From: Lysinibacillus mangiferihumi
Lineage (GTDB): Bacteria; Bacillota; Bacilli; Bacillales_A; Planococcaceae
Direction of reading: 5' to 3'
Assembly (NCBI RefSeq): GCF_003049665.1
Contig: NZ_PYWM01000020.1
Span: forward strand, 1 to 64,000
DNA length: 64,000 nt
Made by a program: the position numbers and the translations under genes. This document shows positions 16,710 to 25,199 of this stretch, piece by piece. Within the stretch, counting starts at the first letter, position 1. Every line of letters starts with the position of its first letter. The notes beneath the pieces were generated by a model. The model was not told the origin of the DNA. It saw only the letters and a list, made by a program, of their open reading frames with translations, and ran no database searches.

Positions 16710-17594
16710 TTAAATTCCATCCGCACGGCAAATAGCCATTGGATAACGGATAATTAAACCTGTTGTACGCTCCTCAAATGGCACTTTTGTGTTCGGGAAG
16801 GCGTACTCTTGTGGATGGCGTGTAATATCCATCGGGATACCAAGCTCTACAACATCAGGTGAAGAATCTAAAACAACGAAGCAATCTGTGCTTGCTAAAC
16901 CTTTCCCTTTAAGATCATTGATTGTTTCAATACGTTTAAAGAAGTTTTCGGATTGAATGTACTGTAGTGCAGTTTGCTTTGTAAATTCATTGAAAACTTT
17001 CTTTTGTAGTTGCTTCTTTGCATCAGGTGTTAAGAGCAATGTATCAGCTTCATGACCGTTTAACATATCTACTTTAGATTTCGCTTCGATAATGTCGTCA
17101 ACGATTTCTTCACCCGTTTTGTCAGCCCACTTTGTTGAAGTGTTGGCTGCATTTTGCGGAGTGGCATACACTTGGATACCTACTGAATCGGTTAAACCTT
17201 TAATACCGTGTTTTTTATCGCCAGAAAAGGCAACTTGGTTTTCTTTCTCGGCAATAGCTTTACGCACTGTATCAGCCTTTGTTACTTCGATTGGGCGATT
17301 CGCCATTTGTGCCTCGCGTACTTCCTGCACAGAAATATTGAATGCTGCAGCAATTGAATAAATTTTCACTGTTTCTTCTGTTAAATCCGCATCTACTAAA
17401 GGCACATCAGTTGCGCCAGGAGCTAAGATTTTAGCTGCGCCAGAACGTGTTAAAACATCATAACTATATGTTTTCGCTCCTGCTGGAATATCTGTTTTTA
17501 ATGCAAAAATAGAACGCGCTTTTAACTCCGAAGCGTGCGGTTCGTAAATACGTTTGTCAATTGCGTTTAAGTCTTGTGGACGGATTAAAGCCAT
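16710..17594 (-). CDS. major capsid protein (DUF2184, encapsulin-like fold)
   Basis: A 294-residue HK97-fold capsid protein. Features include TYSYDVLTRSGAAKILAPGA, the helix AAFNISVQEVREAQMANRP and the C-terminal GIPMDITRHPQEY followed by LIIRYPMAICRADGI, typical of DUF2184 coat proteins that resemble encapsulins. It needs the scaffold encoded upstream (18075-18596). A good ribosome site, AAGGAGG, precedes ATG 17594. Confidence 0.9.
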   Translation of the reverse strand: MALIRPQDLNAIDKRIYEPHASELKARSIFALKTDIPAGAKTYSYDVLTRSGAAKILAPGATDVPLVDADLTEETVKIYSIAAAFNISVQEVREAQMANRPIEVTKADTVRKAIAEKENQVAFSGDKKHGIKGLTDSVGIQVYATPQNAANTSTKWADKTGEEIVDDIIEAKSKVDMLNGHEADTLLLTPDAKKQLQKKVFNEFTKQTALQYIQSENFFKRIETINDLKGKGLASTDCFVVLDSSPDVVELGIPMDITRHPQEYAFPNTKVPFEERTTGLIIRYPMAICRADGI

Positions 17595-17608
17595 GTATAA
17601 GTTCCTCC

Positions 17609-18061
17609 TTAAGGTAAGTTAATTTCGATTTCTACTAATTGATCTAATGAAGCATTACTTTTGAAAACAGCACTTGATACATCGACTACAGAGGCACCAG
17701 ATGCAACGAACTTTTGTGTTGTAGGGTCTACTTTAACAGCTTGGCCATTAATCACATCGCCACCAGCAACCACAAAAATACGCCCTCGTTTAACGATTGC
17801 CGCAGGTTCACCAACGGGATAGTTCTGGTCGTCTCTTTTCTCTACGTAATCGTGAATATTTTGCGCCAATGCAACACCAATCACTGTGCCACCTGTTGAA
17901 ATTGGTTTAATCGCTGTTCCTGTTGCATTTAATTGTACTGCTGCACCAAAAGGCACCTTTACTTCTACTGCGTACGTGTCCGCTGTATAGTCTTGGTAGC
18001 TTGATAATTGACCGGCTTTACCTGCTGGTTGCATGTAGTCAGGATAATTTGTAATAGGCAT
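17609..18061 (-). CDS. capsid decoration/cement-like protein
   Basis: A 150-residue beta-rich protein encoded between scaffold and major capsid, where Gram-positive phages carry cement proteins (structural cement Gp24/DUF2190-like). Motifs: FGAAVQLNATGTAIKPI, VIGVALAQNIHDY and the repeated V-K-R-GRIFVVAGGDV stretch. It probably binds the outside of the capsid shell. Confidence 0.68.
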   Translation of the reverse strand: MPITNYPDYMQPAGKAGQLSSYQDYTADTYAVEVKVPFGAAVQLNATGTAIKPISTGGTVIGVALAQNIHDYVEKRDDQNYPVGEPAAIVKRGRIFVVAGGDVINGQAVKVDPTTQKFVASGASVVDVSSAVFKSNASLDQLVEIEINLP

Positions 18062-18074
18062 TTGAATGTCCTCC

Positions 18075-18596
18075 TTATTTACGCATATTTAAGCGTTCAT
18101 TTTTTAATGCTTGTAAATCTTTATCTCCACCAGCATCACCAGTGTAAGCACTATTGGCACCAGTACTTGAGAAACCGTTTAACTGTACTTGCTCCACTGC
18201 TGCATCAAAAAAGGCGTTGATATAATCGTCAGATTTACCATCGCCTTTAAAATCCTGTTTAGTTGTTGAGATAACCGCCTCTTTAATTTCACGATCTGTT
18301 TTGCCTGTGAAGTCGAATGAATCACCTAAAAGTGGTTTAGCTGCATCGATTAACTTTACACGCACTTCAACCTGCTTATCCAATTCATCAGCGGATAGCA
18401 CTTGTTCTTTCAAAGTAGCAATCTCTTGATCCTTTGCTTTAATCGTTAAATCTAAAGCATCTAGACGACCTTGCAATGCATCGGCGCTATCACCTTTAAC
18501 CTTCGCTGTTTCTTCTTTTGCTTTTAATGCATCAATATGTGCCTTTACTGCTGGGTCTACCTCGTATTCTGTACCTTCAATTTTGATTTTTACCAT
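18075..18596 (-). CDS. nested scaffold protein (internal start)
   Basis: An in-frame internal start (ATG 18596, MVKIKIEGTEYEVD) within the protease gene, with GGGAGG at 18612-18607 and a 10-nt spacer. The 173-residue product is acidic and coiled-coil-rich (about residues 20-80), as scaffold proteins are. It gives the same protease-plus-nested-scaffold arrangement as lambda C/Nu3. Its use as a separate start is inferred from the ribosome site and composition. Confidence 0.65.
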   Translation of the reverse strand: MVKIKIEGTEYEVDPAVKAHIDALKAKEETAKVKGDSADALQGRLDALDLTIKAKDQEIATLKEQVLSADELDKQVEVRVKLIDAAKPLLGDSFDFTGKTDREIKEAVISTTKQDFKGDGKSDDYINAFFDAAVEQVQLNGFSSTGANSAYTGDAGGDKDLQALKNERLNMRK

Positions 18597-19151
18597 ATTG
18601 GTGTTTCCTCCCTTTTCATCAATTTGCCATGCGTCCGAATCTGCACGAATCGCAACTTCTGGACCTGCACGACCTTTTTCCACAATTGCAATGTGATTAA
18701 TTTCAACATTTCTTTGAACATATTCATACTGATCGCCGTTATATATGCCACTTTCTGCAACAACATCTGATAAGAAGCCTATACTGATTTCGTTATATCC
18801 ATCATGTATCTTTTCGATGAGAGTCTTATCTGTCACTGTCAACGAAATATAGAGTTTGAAGTCTTCTACACGTGAATCTGTATGGCTCATACCCTTTGCA
18901 TAGGTTTGGTAATTATCAATAGTTACTGGCTCATTTGGATGGCCATCTGTAACCGGCTTTGAACGTGCTGAATAAATAGTGCGATCACTGAATATATCCT
19001 CAGGTAGTTTCGCCTCCATTTGTACCGTTCCATCTTGTCGTTGATACGGAAAAACACCAGGGCGAGTAATCGGCACGTTGACCGTTAAATACCCTTCTGG
19101 TGTTTCCATGTAGTCTTTAATATAAGATGTGTCGTAGCGTTGTAGTTTCAA
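18075..19151 (-). CDS. capsid maturation protease-scaffold (DUF2213)
   Basis: A 358-residue protein. Residues 1-175 are a DUF2213 domain related to U35-type prohead proteases (PEGYLTVNVPITRPGVFPYQ, SKPVTDGHPNEPVT, NEISIGFLSD, EINHIAIVEKGRAG); the His of DGHP and a later Ser in SIGF are plausible catalytic residues. Residues about 186-358 are the acidic helical scaffold that can also be made alone from an internal start. It cleaves itself and the scaffold during capsid maturation. Confidence 0.82.
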   Translation of the reverse strand: MKLQRYDTSYIKDYMETPEGYLTVNVPITRPGVFPYQRQDGTVQMEAKLPEDIFSDRTIYSARSKPVTDGHPNEPVTIDNYQTYAKGMSHTDSRVEDFKLYISLTVTDKTLIEKIHDGYNEISIGFLSDVVAESGIYNGDQYEYVQRNVEINHIAIVEKGRAGPEVAIRADSDAWQIDEKGGNTNMVKIKIEGTEYEVDPAVKAHIDALKAKEETAKVKGDSADALQGRLDALDLTIKAKDQEIATLKEQVLSADELDKQVEVRVKLIDAAKPLLGDSFDFTGKTDREIKEAVISTTKQDFKGDGKSDDYINAFFDAAVEQVQLNGFSSTGANSAYTGDAGGDKDLQALKNERLNMRK

Positions 19152-19181
19152 TGTTTCACCTCCTTCCTAAAATACATACAG

Positions 19182-19452
19182 TTACTCAAATGCCTTCTTC
19201 ATTCCAGTCTTTATGACATTAACAACTTCTTCTGTTTTCACACATGGAGCGACATTTAGAGTAATGTTTGGAGTTGTTTTTTTCTGGATCATCTTTTATA
19301 ATTCTCAACACATCATCTACGCTACCTTCAACAGTAATATCGTTTGAAACATCTCCTACGTAAGTTGTTTTAGTGTAACGTACTTGTCCATCTGGTAAAG
19401 GCTGCGTAATGCTCACTGGTATTTCTAATTCTCGTATATTCATTAAAATCAT
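19182..19452 (-). pseudogene. small phage gene, probably frameshifted at an A7 tract
   Basis: The reading frame from ATG 19452 gives MILMNIRELEIPVSITQPL and so on, and stays phage-like to about 19284, then ends after an odd Cys/Arg/Ser-rich tail at 19219. In the +1 frame after the seven A (minus strand, 19283-19277) a better-looking C-terminus opens: TTPNITLNVAPCVKTEEVV and VIKTGMKKAFE, stopping at 19182, 30 bp before the protease start. A one- or two-base change or recoding at the tract would join the parts. Function unknown. Confidence 0.55.
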
Positions 19453-19497
19453 CCTCTCATTCTAAAATCCCAAACGCTTAGAAATTTGACCAAAATA

Positions 19498-19524
19498 AAA
19501 ACACCTAGCATAAATTAGGCGTTT
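19498..19524 (-). terminator. intrinsic terminator inside the head operon
   Basis: Minus-strand stem AAACGCCTA / TAGGTGTTT (one G-U pair) with an 8-nt loop and TTTTATTTT after it. It follows directly the stop codon at 19525. Structural genes downstream may depend on readthrough or another promoter. Confidence 0.7.
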
Positions 19525-19737
19525 TTACTTATTTTCTTGATACAAAACTTCTCGAAATGCGCGAGTTTTCTCTCGGAACTTTTTATTTTTTTTAAGATAT
19601 TCACTATACAGCTCTTGTATTTCTTGTGGCGCTTCATCAATGAGTACTGGCTGTTGATTATAGCCACCTCCAACTAGATACGGCTCCAATTTTTTACGCA
19701 TGTCTCTTAATTCTTTAGGTTTCACAACCATAACCAT
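19525..19737 (-). CDS. hypothetical small phage protein
   Basis: A 70-residue, highly charged, probably helical protein (VKPKELRDMRKKLEPYL, then FREKTRAFREVLYQ) with no family I recognise. It lies between the MuF-like head protein and a terminator, with AGGGTGAG before ATG 19737. Confidence 0.6.
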   Translation of the reverse strand: MVMVVKPKELRDMRKKLEPYLVGGGYNQQPVLIDEAPQEIQELYSEYLKKNKKFREKTRAFREVLYQENK

Positions 19738-19748
19738 GAAAACTCACC

Positions 19749-21140
19749 CTACCTTTTTGCATAATCTTTCATCAATTTTACTATTTTTTCTGAAAGAACG
19801 GTACTTTCACCTAAATAATGTAGCGCTATTGCCTCTGAAAGTAATTCCATATGATTTCCATAAAAATATTCTTCTTCTGCATATTCTGATAATTGCTCAC
19901 GGATCTTATAGTTTTTCACTAATTCGTGTAATTCGCTTTGGAAATCAACATTACGAATACCAATTAATTGCTCTTCTATTGCATGTCCTAGTTCATGAGC
20001 AATTACTTGTTGCATTCCTCCCTGCTTAGTCTTGACAAACATACCTTCCTCAGCAGATTGCGCGATAAATTCCTGTGTCTTTTGAATAGAGCCGAAAGAC
20101 GTGTTTATATAGAGAGTCCTTCTAAAGTAAGCAGCTATGCCCGTGAATTCCTCATCATATTCAACAAATAGCCCGTTATCTACAATTACATTCTCAAAAT
20201 CTACTTTCGGGAAATCCGTTCGCACTCTATCTAAAGCATACTCTGTTGCTGTCGATACGTAATCCCTAAACTCTGTTGATATATCTGGATTATTTTGTTG
20301 TATATTTTCATTTATTTCTTTTCGATTTTTCAAGAAAGAAGCTTGCGTTTCTAATTCTTCCTCCTCATCATCAAAAACAGGAATTGCTACGCATCTACAT
20401 CGATAATCCTCACCAGGTAACACTTTCCTTCCGTTCACATCTGGTGGGTCGCTATATGAAAACGTTTCTCCACTTAGTTTTTTATGAGATTTCCTTACAC
20501 GTTCATCAGCCGAATCATACCACTCAAATTTTACAATACCTATGTTTTGATGACGCTGCGCTGTCATCTGACCTAATATAGAACCTGCTTGGTCAACAGC
20601 GATAAACTGTGCCTTATTTTTAGAAATTTCGACTTCTCCCATGAGTTGCTCACGTATTGTTTTGATAGAAGAACCACTTTTCAGACCTTCATTAACAACA
20701 TTCTCGATACTTTCAAAATAGTCCTCATGAATTGTTTTGATGTAACCTACATTGTCAGTAATTTTCGTGTGCAGGAAATCCTTTAACCACGGTTCATTAG
20801 CAACAAGGTCTATTCCTTTGACCTTCATTTGTTGTTCAATGTTGTGTCGGTTGAAACGATTAATGTTCTTTACAAATGTAGATGCTGCACGTTCGCTACT
20901 TGCAGTCGAAAAAATCTTACTTACCTTGTTTTTCAACGAAAGAAACATCTTCTTAATGCCATCAAATAGACCATCCTCTGTATAATCAGCATCTTGCCTA
21001 ATTGTTAATTGAGGCGCAACATGCTTATCGAATAGCTTTATCGTTTCTAAGCCAAGCTCATTAACCATCTTTTCAATAGCTAGACTATAACTAACTGTTG
21101 CAGCGTCTGGGAAACGTGTAATGGGCACTTTCTTAGCCAT
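19749..21140 (-). CDS. MuF-type minor head protein fused to a zincin-like domain
   Basis: A 463-residue minor head protein. I start it at ATG 21140 (MAKKVPIT), overlapping the portal gene by 8 nt. Residues about 100-260 are the phage Mu gpF/SPP1 gp7 head morphogenesis domain, ending in RVRKSHKKLSGETF and DYRCRCVAIPVFD. After a linker the C-terminal 170 residues form an unrelated domain with HELGH at 382-386 and a conserved-looking Glu in LLSEAIALHY (436), the layout of a zinc metallopeptidase. MuF proteins often carry such variable C-terminal enzymatic or toxin domains, which may be packed in the head and ejected with DNA. Confidence 0.8.
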   Translation of the reverse strand: MAKKVPITRFPDAATVSYSLAIEKMVNELGLETIKLFDKHVAPQLTIRQDADYTEDGLFDGIKKMFLSLKNKVSKIFSTASSERAASTFVKNINRFNRHNIEQQMKVKGIDLVANEPWLKDFLHTKITDNVGYIKTIHEDYFESIENVVNEGLKSGSSIKTIREQLMGEVEISKNKAQFIAVDQAGSILGQMTAQRHQNIGIVKFEWYDSADERVRKSHKKLSGETFSYSDPPDVNGRKVLPGEDYRCRCVAIPVFDDEEEELETQASFLKNRKEINENIQQNNPDISTEFRDYVSTATEYALDRVRTDFPKVDFENVIVDNGLFVEYDEEFTGIAAYFRRTLYINTSFGSIQKTQEFIAQSAEEGMFVKTKQGGMQQVIAHELGHAIEEQLIGIRNVDFQSELHELVKNYKIREQLSEYAEEEYFYGNHMELLSEAIALHYLGESTVLSEKIVKLMKDYAKR

Positions 21141-22476
21141 TGGCACCAAGCCTACCTCTGTACACACTGTCTGCTAACGCTTTTAGGTCTGCTTCATCAC
21201 CACTAAATTTAAGAGTATCTGATAAACCAAACTGACCAAAGCGCGCCTCACGTAGTTCATCCGCTGTAACAATATTATTGAGTAAATAAATCTGATCGGT
21301 TTCAGCAACAATCTTGCGTATTTCAGCATCTGTCTTAGCATCCACATTCCATAAAGGGTTGAATTGAATCTCCCACTCTAAAGATTCTGGGTCAATACGG
21401 CCGCCTAACTCTTTTTCAGCCATCAACAACATACGAATAAGCTTTTCTAAATGTGGCTTCATTTCGTTCTCTTGGTCAGCTACGATACGAGAGTAATAGT
21501 TCATCACATCGTATTGGGCTCCAGTTATAGTGCCTGACTCCTGTCCTTTAATAACCGTTTTTGGCATACGTGCAGCACCAGCTAATAGGTCCCATACAAA
21601 ATCAAGTAAATCCTTGATACCAGATACTGATGTACCTTGTTTTGTTAGTTCCTCATCGTCAGCAATCATCGCAAGTGCTTCTGTACGGAACATAAAATCC
21701 ATAATCATAGACAATTCTTTTTTGTCTTGCGAGCTTAGATTTTCAATATCTTTCGATTTGTAGACTTTGAACGTAAAATCGTGAAGGATTTGACCAACAG
21801 ACCATACAGACGTATCGAAAACCGTCAGAATGTCGTATAACGGCTCTAATAGTGACCTTCCTTGCGCTTCCCCTTCCATTCTCCTTGATTGGCTGTGGAG
21901 CAAACGAGAGACATGTACAGATGATTCAGTTGTTTGTGTTTGCGTTCCATGACTAGATGCTCGATTAATACGTAATTGCTCCAATTGTCCGTAATTAATA
22001 TCGAATACGTCCTCATTGATTAGGAACTCATTCACTTTCTGTGAGCTAAATGCATGTAAATAGTCCACTGTAAACAATTTATCTAATGGAAGTTCATCAC
22101 TTAATTCAAATCTAGTAGCTTGTGTGACGCCTAAACTAATAAAACCATCTCCACGGAGACGGTCATAGATAAACATTTCTTTAAATGCTTTCTTAGCTTT
22201 TAAATCTGCTAACTTGCTCATAATGTCACGCGCTAATTGTTCATCTTCCATTTTTAAAGTGAACCAATTGCGTGTCATATCCTCTGCTGGTATATCAATG
22301 ATGTTTTGCACAATGCGGCTATCACCATATAAATTAGTGATTTCATCATGAGATAGTTTACGGCCAACACCAGCAATCTGTCTGGTCAACTTATCTTTAT
22401 GATTTGCTTTGCCATTACCTTGCATGAAGTCATTGCGTAATTCCTTTGCTTGGTCAATTGTTTTCATCATTCTCAC
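21133..22476 (-). CDS. portal protein (DUF1073 type)
   Basis: A 447-residue portal that forms the dodecameric ring at one capsid vertex and docks terminase. DUF1073 features: RIVQNIIDIPAEDMTRNWF near residue 53, YDRLRGDGFISLGV near 105 and QGSxxG-like GQESGTITGAQYDVMNYY in the last third. It lies between terL and the MuF gene. Start at 22476, or possibly three codons in; terL ends one base away. Confidence 0.9.
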   Translation of the reverse strand: MRMMKTIDQAKELRNDFMQGNGKANHKDKLTRQIAGVGRKLSHDEITNLYGDSRIVQNIIDIPAEDMTRNWFTLKMEDEQLARDIMSKLADLKAKKAFKEMFIYDRLRGDGFISLGVTQATRFELSDELPLDKLFTVDYLHAFSSQKVNEFLINEDVFDINYGQLEQLRINRASSHGTQTQTTESSVHVSRLLHSQSRRMEGEAQGRSLLEPLYDILTVFDTSVWSVGQILHDFTFKVYKSKDIENLSSQDKKELSMIMDFMFRTEALAMIADDEELTKQGTSVSGIKDLLDFVWDLLAGAARMPKTVIKGQESGTITGAQYDVMNYYSRIVADQENEMKPHLEKLIRMLLMAEKELGGRIDPESLEWEIQFNPLWNVDAKTDAEIRKIVAETDQIYLLNNIVTADELREARFGQFGLSDTLKFSGDEADLKALADSVYRGRLGANG

Positions 22477-23940
22477 CTACTTTCCTAATAAGTTTTTATA
22501 ACGATCTAAAGGATTAGAATTGCTTGTATATAACTGATTCAATGCTTGCGTTGTCATATCCACTAAATCGTCATGTGCTGCATTAGGGAAGGATACAAGC
22601 TCTTCTATTAAGTCCTCAACCCATGAACACATATTTGGATGCGGTAGATAAACATTTCCAGCCTCAAATAAAGGAGACACTGCATTTGCGCGTGCCTCCT
22701 TGCCACCTTCGGGATCAACCGGAACGATTCCACTAATCTCATCTTTTAACATTTCGATGATAGCCGAACCGTTTGCTTTGTCCTCAATATATTTACTTCG
22801 TGCATTTGGCCACTTATCAGACATTGCGCGAATAGCTTTCATCGTATCAGCAAAGCCCATACGTCTGTGGTCAATATCCAGTAAGAAGTATTGTGCTTTT
22901 TTTCTGGCCCATACTCCACCGGCTACATAGTCGCTTGTATCTGTGGCTTTAAATGTACAATCCCAAGATTGCGCCATCTTATCAAAGTGAATTGGTAATG
23001 CTGCCACATCATCACTTAAACCCCATTCTCGCTTTTGTTCTTCTGTGCGGACATAATAACGTATCCATTCACGTTTAAAGATGGAACCGCCTGCTGGTGA
23101 AGGTCTTTGCTGGTATAATGCGTTCCATGTACGGCTACCAACCTCTACTTTTTTATCTGTTGCCCATCGTTCATCAAACCCTAGTTCTCGGCATAACGGT
23201 TCGCCAGGAGCACGACCTAACAAATCATCTTCATCCTCTGAAATTGCTGGTAAGCGTAACCTAATCCATTTACGTGGACTACGTGCAAGTAATCGACCGA
23301 TTAAATCATCCTCATGCCAGCGCGTCATAATGACAATTAAAGATGCACCATCGTGTAAACGAGTCACAAGTGTCGCTTCCCATTCATCCCATATGTTATC
23401 TCGGATAGTTTGAGAGCTTGCTTCCTTCATGTTTTTGATAGGATCATCAATAATCATCAGATCAGCACCTTGACCAGTGATAGAACCACCAATACCAGTT
23501 GCTATCATGCCACCTTGTTTACCTTCAACACCCCAGTCTTTTACGGCTGCGTTCGCTTCGGATAATTGAATGTTAAACAATTCATGAGCATACTCATTAA
23601 ATTTATTACGATTTAACCTACCGAACTTTTTCGCTAATCCGTCCGAATAAGCAGCCGCGATGACTCGCTTATCTGGATTTTTCATCAAGTAGTAGCTTGG
23701 GAATGATTCAGTCACTGTCATCGACTTACCATGACGCGGTGGCATTTCGATTAACACCGAAAGTTGCTCACCATCTGCAATACGCTGTAGCACTTCGCAA
23801 ATTAACTCTGTATGCCTGTAGTGTTCATAATGCCCACGGTGTACAAATTCTACATAATCCCGATAAAACTGACGAGCGAGTTCTTTGCTTGCTTCATAGG
23901 CCAACGCGTCTAATTGCTCATCGCTTATTTCTTGCAGCAA
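22477..23940 (-). CDS. terL: terminase large subunit
   Basis: A 487-residue DNA-packaging motor ATPase and nuclease. Walker A is PPRHGKS at 67-73 and Walker B is LMIIDDP near 157; IVIMTRWHEDDLIGRLLA is the coupling motif. The C-terminal RNase H-like nuclease has Asp residues in AQSWDCTFK, IEDKANGS and AHDDLVDMTTQAL. It translocates DNA into the prohead through the portal encoded next. It overlaps the small-subunit gene by 23 nt. Confidence 0.95.
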   Translation of the reverse strand: MLQEISDEQLDALAYEASKELARQFYRDYVEFVHRGHYEHYRHTELICEVLQRIADGEQLSVLIEMPPRHGKSMTVTESFPSYYLMKNPDKRVIAAAYSDGLAKKFGRLNRNKFNEYAHELFNIQLSEANAAVKDWGVEGKQGGMIATGIGGSITGQGADLMIIDDPIKNMKEASSQTIRDNIWDEWEATLVTRLHDGASLIVIMTRWHEDDLIGRLLARSPRKWIRLRLPAISEDEDDLLGRAPGEPLCRELGFDERWATDKKVEVGSRTWNALYQQRPSPAGGSIFKREWIRYYVRTEEQKREWGLSDDVAALPIHFDKMAQSWDCTFKATDTSDYVAGGVWARKKAQYFLLDIDHRRMGFADTMKAIRAMSDKWPNARSKYIEDKANGSAIIEMLKDEISGIVPVDPEGGKEARANAVSPLFEAGNVYLPHPNMCSWVEDLIEELVSFPNAAHDDLVDMTTQALNQLYTSNSNPLDRYKNLLGK

Positions 23941-24796
23941 GTGCTCTCAACTCCTCTGTGGTTAAACTACTCAAATCAACTAAACTCACGGTTGCAATGC
24001 CATTACCTTTTGTTTCAGAACGAGTCTTTGCAATATCAGCTTTAACTTTTTCTTCTTTCAATTGCTTTAACTCATTTTCGTTAAGTAAGTCCATATGTTT
24101 CGACAAGAACTCAAGTGCTTTCATTTTGTCAGCAAGTTTGACAGTTATGCCATCCTTACCTTGCTTAACTTCTGTAACAAGTGAGCCATCTATTTCAGCA
24201 GACTCATTCAGATGCACGTAATTGAATGAGTAAGTTTTAACATTGCCGTTCATATCAAGCTCTGGTTGACCATCCTCGTTGTACACTACTTCTTCCTGTC
24301 TGCCAAATTTCATATAGTCTTTGATGTCAGCAAAGGCGATGTCAATCCACTTTTGAATTAATGTACGTTTGTCGAGTAATGCATCCTCAGTCAATCCATC
24401 TCGCACCTTTATGATTTCTTCCCGAATCTTAGGGTTTCTTAGGTGTTTACTTCCCTCAACCATTGCAGTTGTATAAGCACACCCATAAACTTTTTGATAT
24501 GCCTTAGTAGCATTCCAACACTTCACGTAATAAGCGACAAATAGCTGTTGCTTATCATTTAAGCCATTATCGTCATCATCGGTAAAATAGACAATTTCAT
24601 CTTTGGATGCATCCTCTTTTACGGTTGCAACCTTAGTTGTTTTGGTTGCATCCTTTTCAGTTGCATCCCTCGACCATTTCTCACGGCTCTTACGACTCTT
24701 TAATGTACCAAGCTTTATCTCATGCTTTTCAGCAAGATCAGCGAGTGTAATTTTTGTGGTTTCCCACTCTTTCTGTATTTCATCCCAATTAGCCAT
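23918..24796 (-). CDS. terS: terminase small subunit
   Basis: A 292-residue DNA-recognition subunit. Residues 1-45 form an N-terminal HTH (LADLAEKHEIKLGTLKSRK), followed by a charged Lys/Asp/Thr linker and a second helical terminase_2 region (LNDKQQLFVAYYVKCWNATK, about 80-150). It should bind the packaging site, which is probably the GC-rich dyad cluster at about 26186-26315, and hand DNA to TerL. The longer than usual linker contains DATEKDATKTTKVATV repeats. Confidence 0.87.
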   Translation of the reverse strand: MANWDEIQKEWETTKITLADLAEKHEIKLGTLKSRKSREKWSRDATEKDATKTTKVATVKEDASKDEIVYFTDDDDNGLNDKQQLFVAYYVKCWNATKAYQKVYGCAYTTAMVEGSKHLRNPKIREEIIKVRDGLTEDALLDKRTLIQKWIDIAFADIKDYMKFGRQEEVVYNEDGQPELDMNGNVKTYSFNYVHLNESAEIDGSLVTEVKQGKDGITVKLADKMKALEFLSKHMDLLNENELKQLKEEKVKADIAKTRSETKGNGIATVSLVDLSSLTTEELRALAARNKR

Positions 24797-24805
24797 ATTT
24801 CATGA

Positions 24806-25138
24806 TCACCACCACCTATACCTGAAGCCCTGAAAGCCTCTTACTTGTTCTAACTGTTCATGTCTTAAATCGTCCATAAAAATAAGACAACCATTCCATG
24901 TGCGACTAGTAACTTCACATGTAGCAGTTGCCTTTACTTCAATTCGTTTTACTTTCATTGATGATTCAATGTATCCGTGTTTCACAAAATACACTCTATC
25001 GCCTATGTTTAAGTTTTTAGGTCGTCTTGTCAGTTGCCAAAACTGTTCGTAATCACCTTGTTGATAAACAACGGTTTCTCTATCATCATTTCTATATTCA
25101 CTCTTAGGAATCGTAACTACGATATCCAATGGCATCAC
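24806..25138 (-). CDS. hypothetical protein next to terminase
   Basis: A 110-residue basic protein not assigned to a named family. NIGDRVYFVKHGYIESSMKV resembles a PUA/ASCH-like beta barrel core, and the protein ends GFRYRWW. It could bind nucleic acid. It is separated from the Ntn-like gene upstream by a terminator and lies 9 bp before terS. Confidence 0.55.
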   Translation of the reverse strand: MMPLDIVVTIPKSEYRNDDRETVVYQQGDYEQFWQLTRRPKNLNIGDRVYFVKHGYIESSMKVKRIEVKATATCEVTSRTWNGCLIFMDDLRHEQLEQVRGFQGFRYRWW

Positions 25139-25174
25139 CCCATTATGCTAGTTGCTTTTTTTATTCAAAAGAAA

Positions 25175-25199
25175 AAACCACATACATAAAATGTGGTTT
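25175..25199 (-). terminator. terminator after the Ntn-like gene
   Basis: Perfect 9-bp stem AAACCACAT / ATGTGGTTT with a 7-nt loop; on the minus strand it is followed by TTTCTTTT. The stem overlaps the stop codon at 25198. Confidence 0.85.

Noticed and set aside
19249-19287. A separate 36-codon gene MIQKKTTPNITLNVAPCV-type starting inside the upstream gene
   Set aside because: No ribosome site is visible before its ATG; continuation of the upstream gene after a frame break explains it better.
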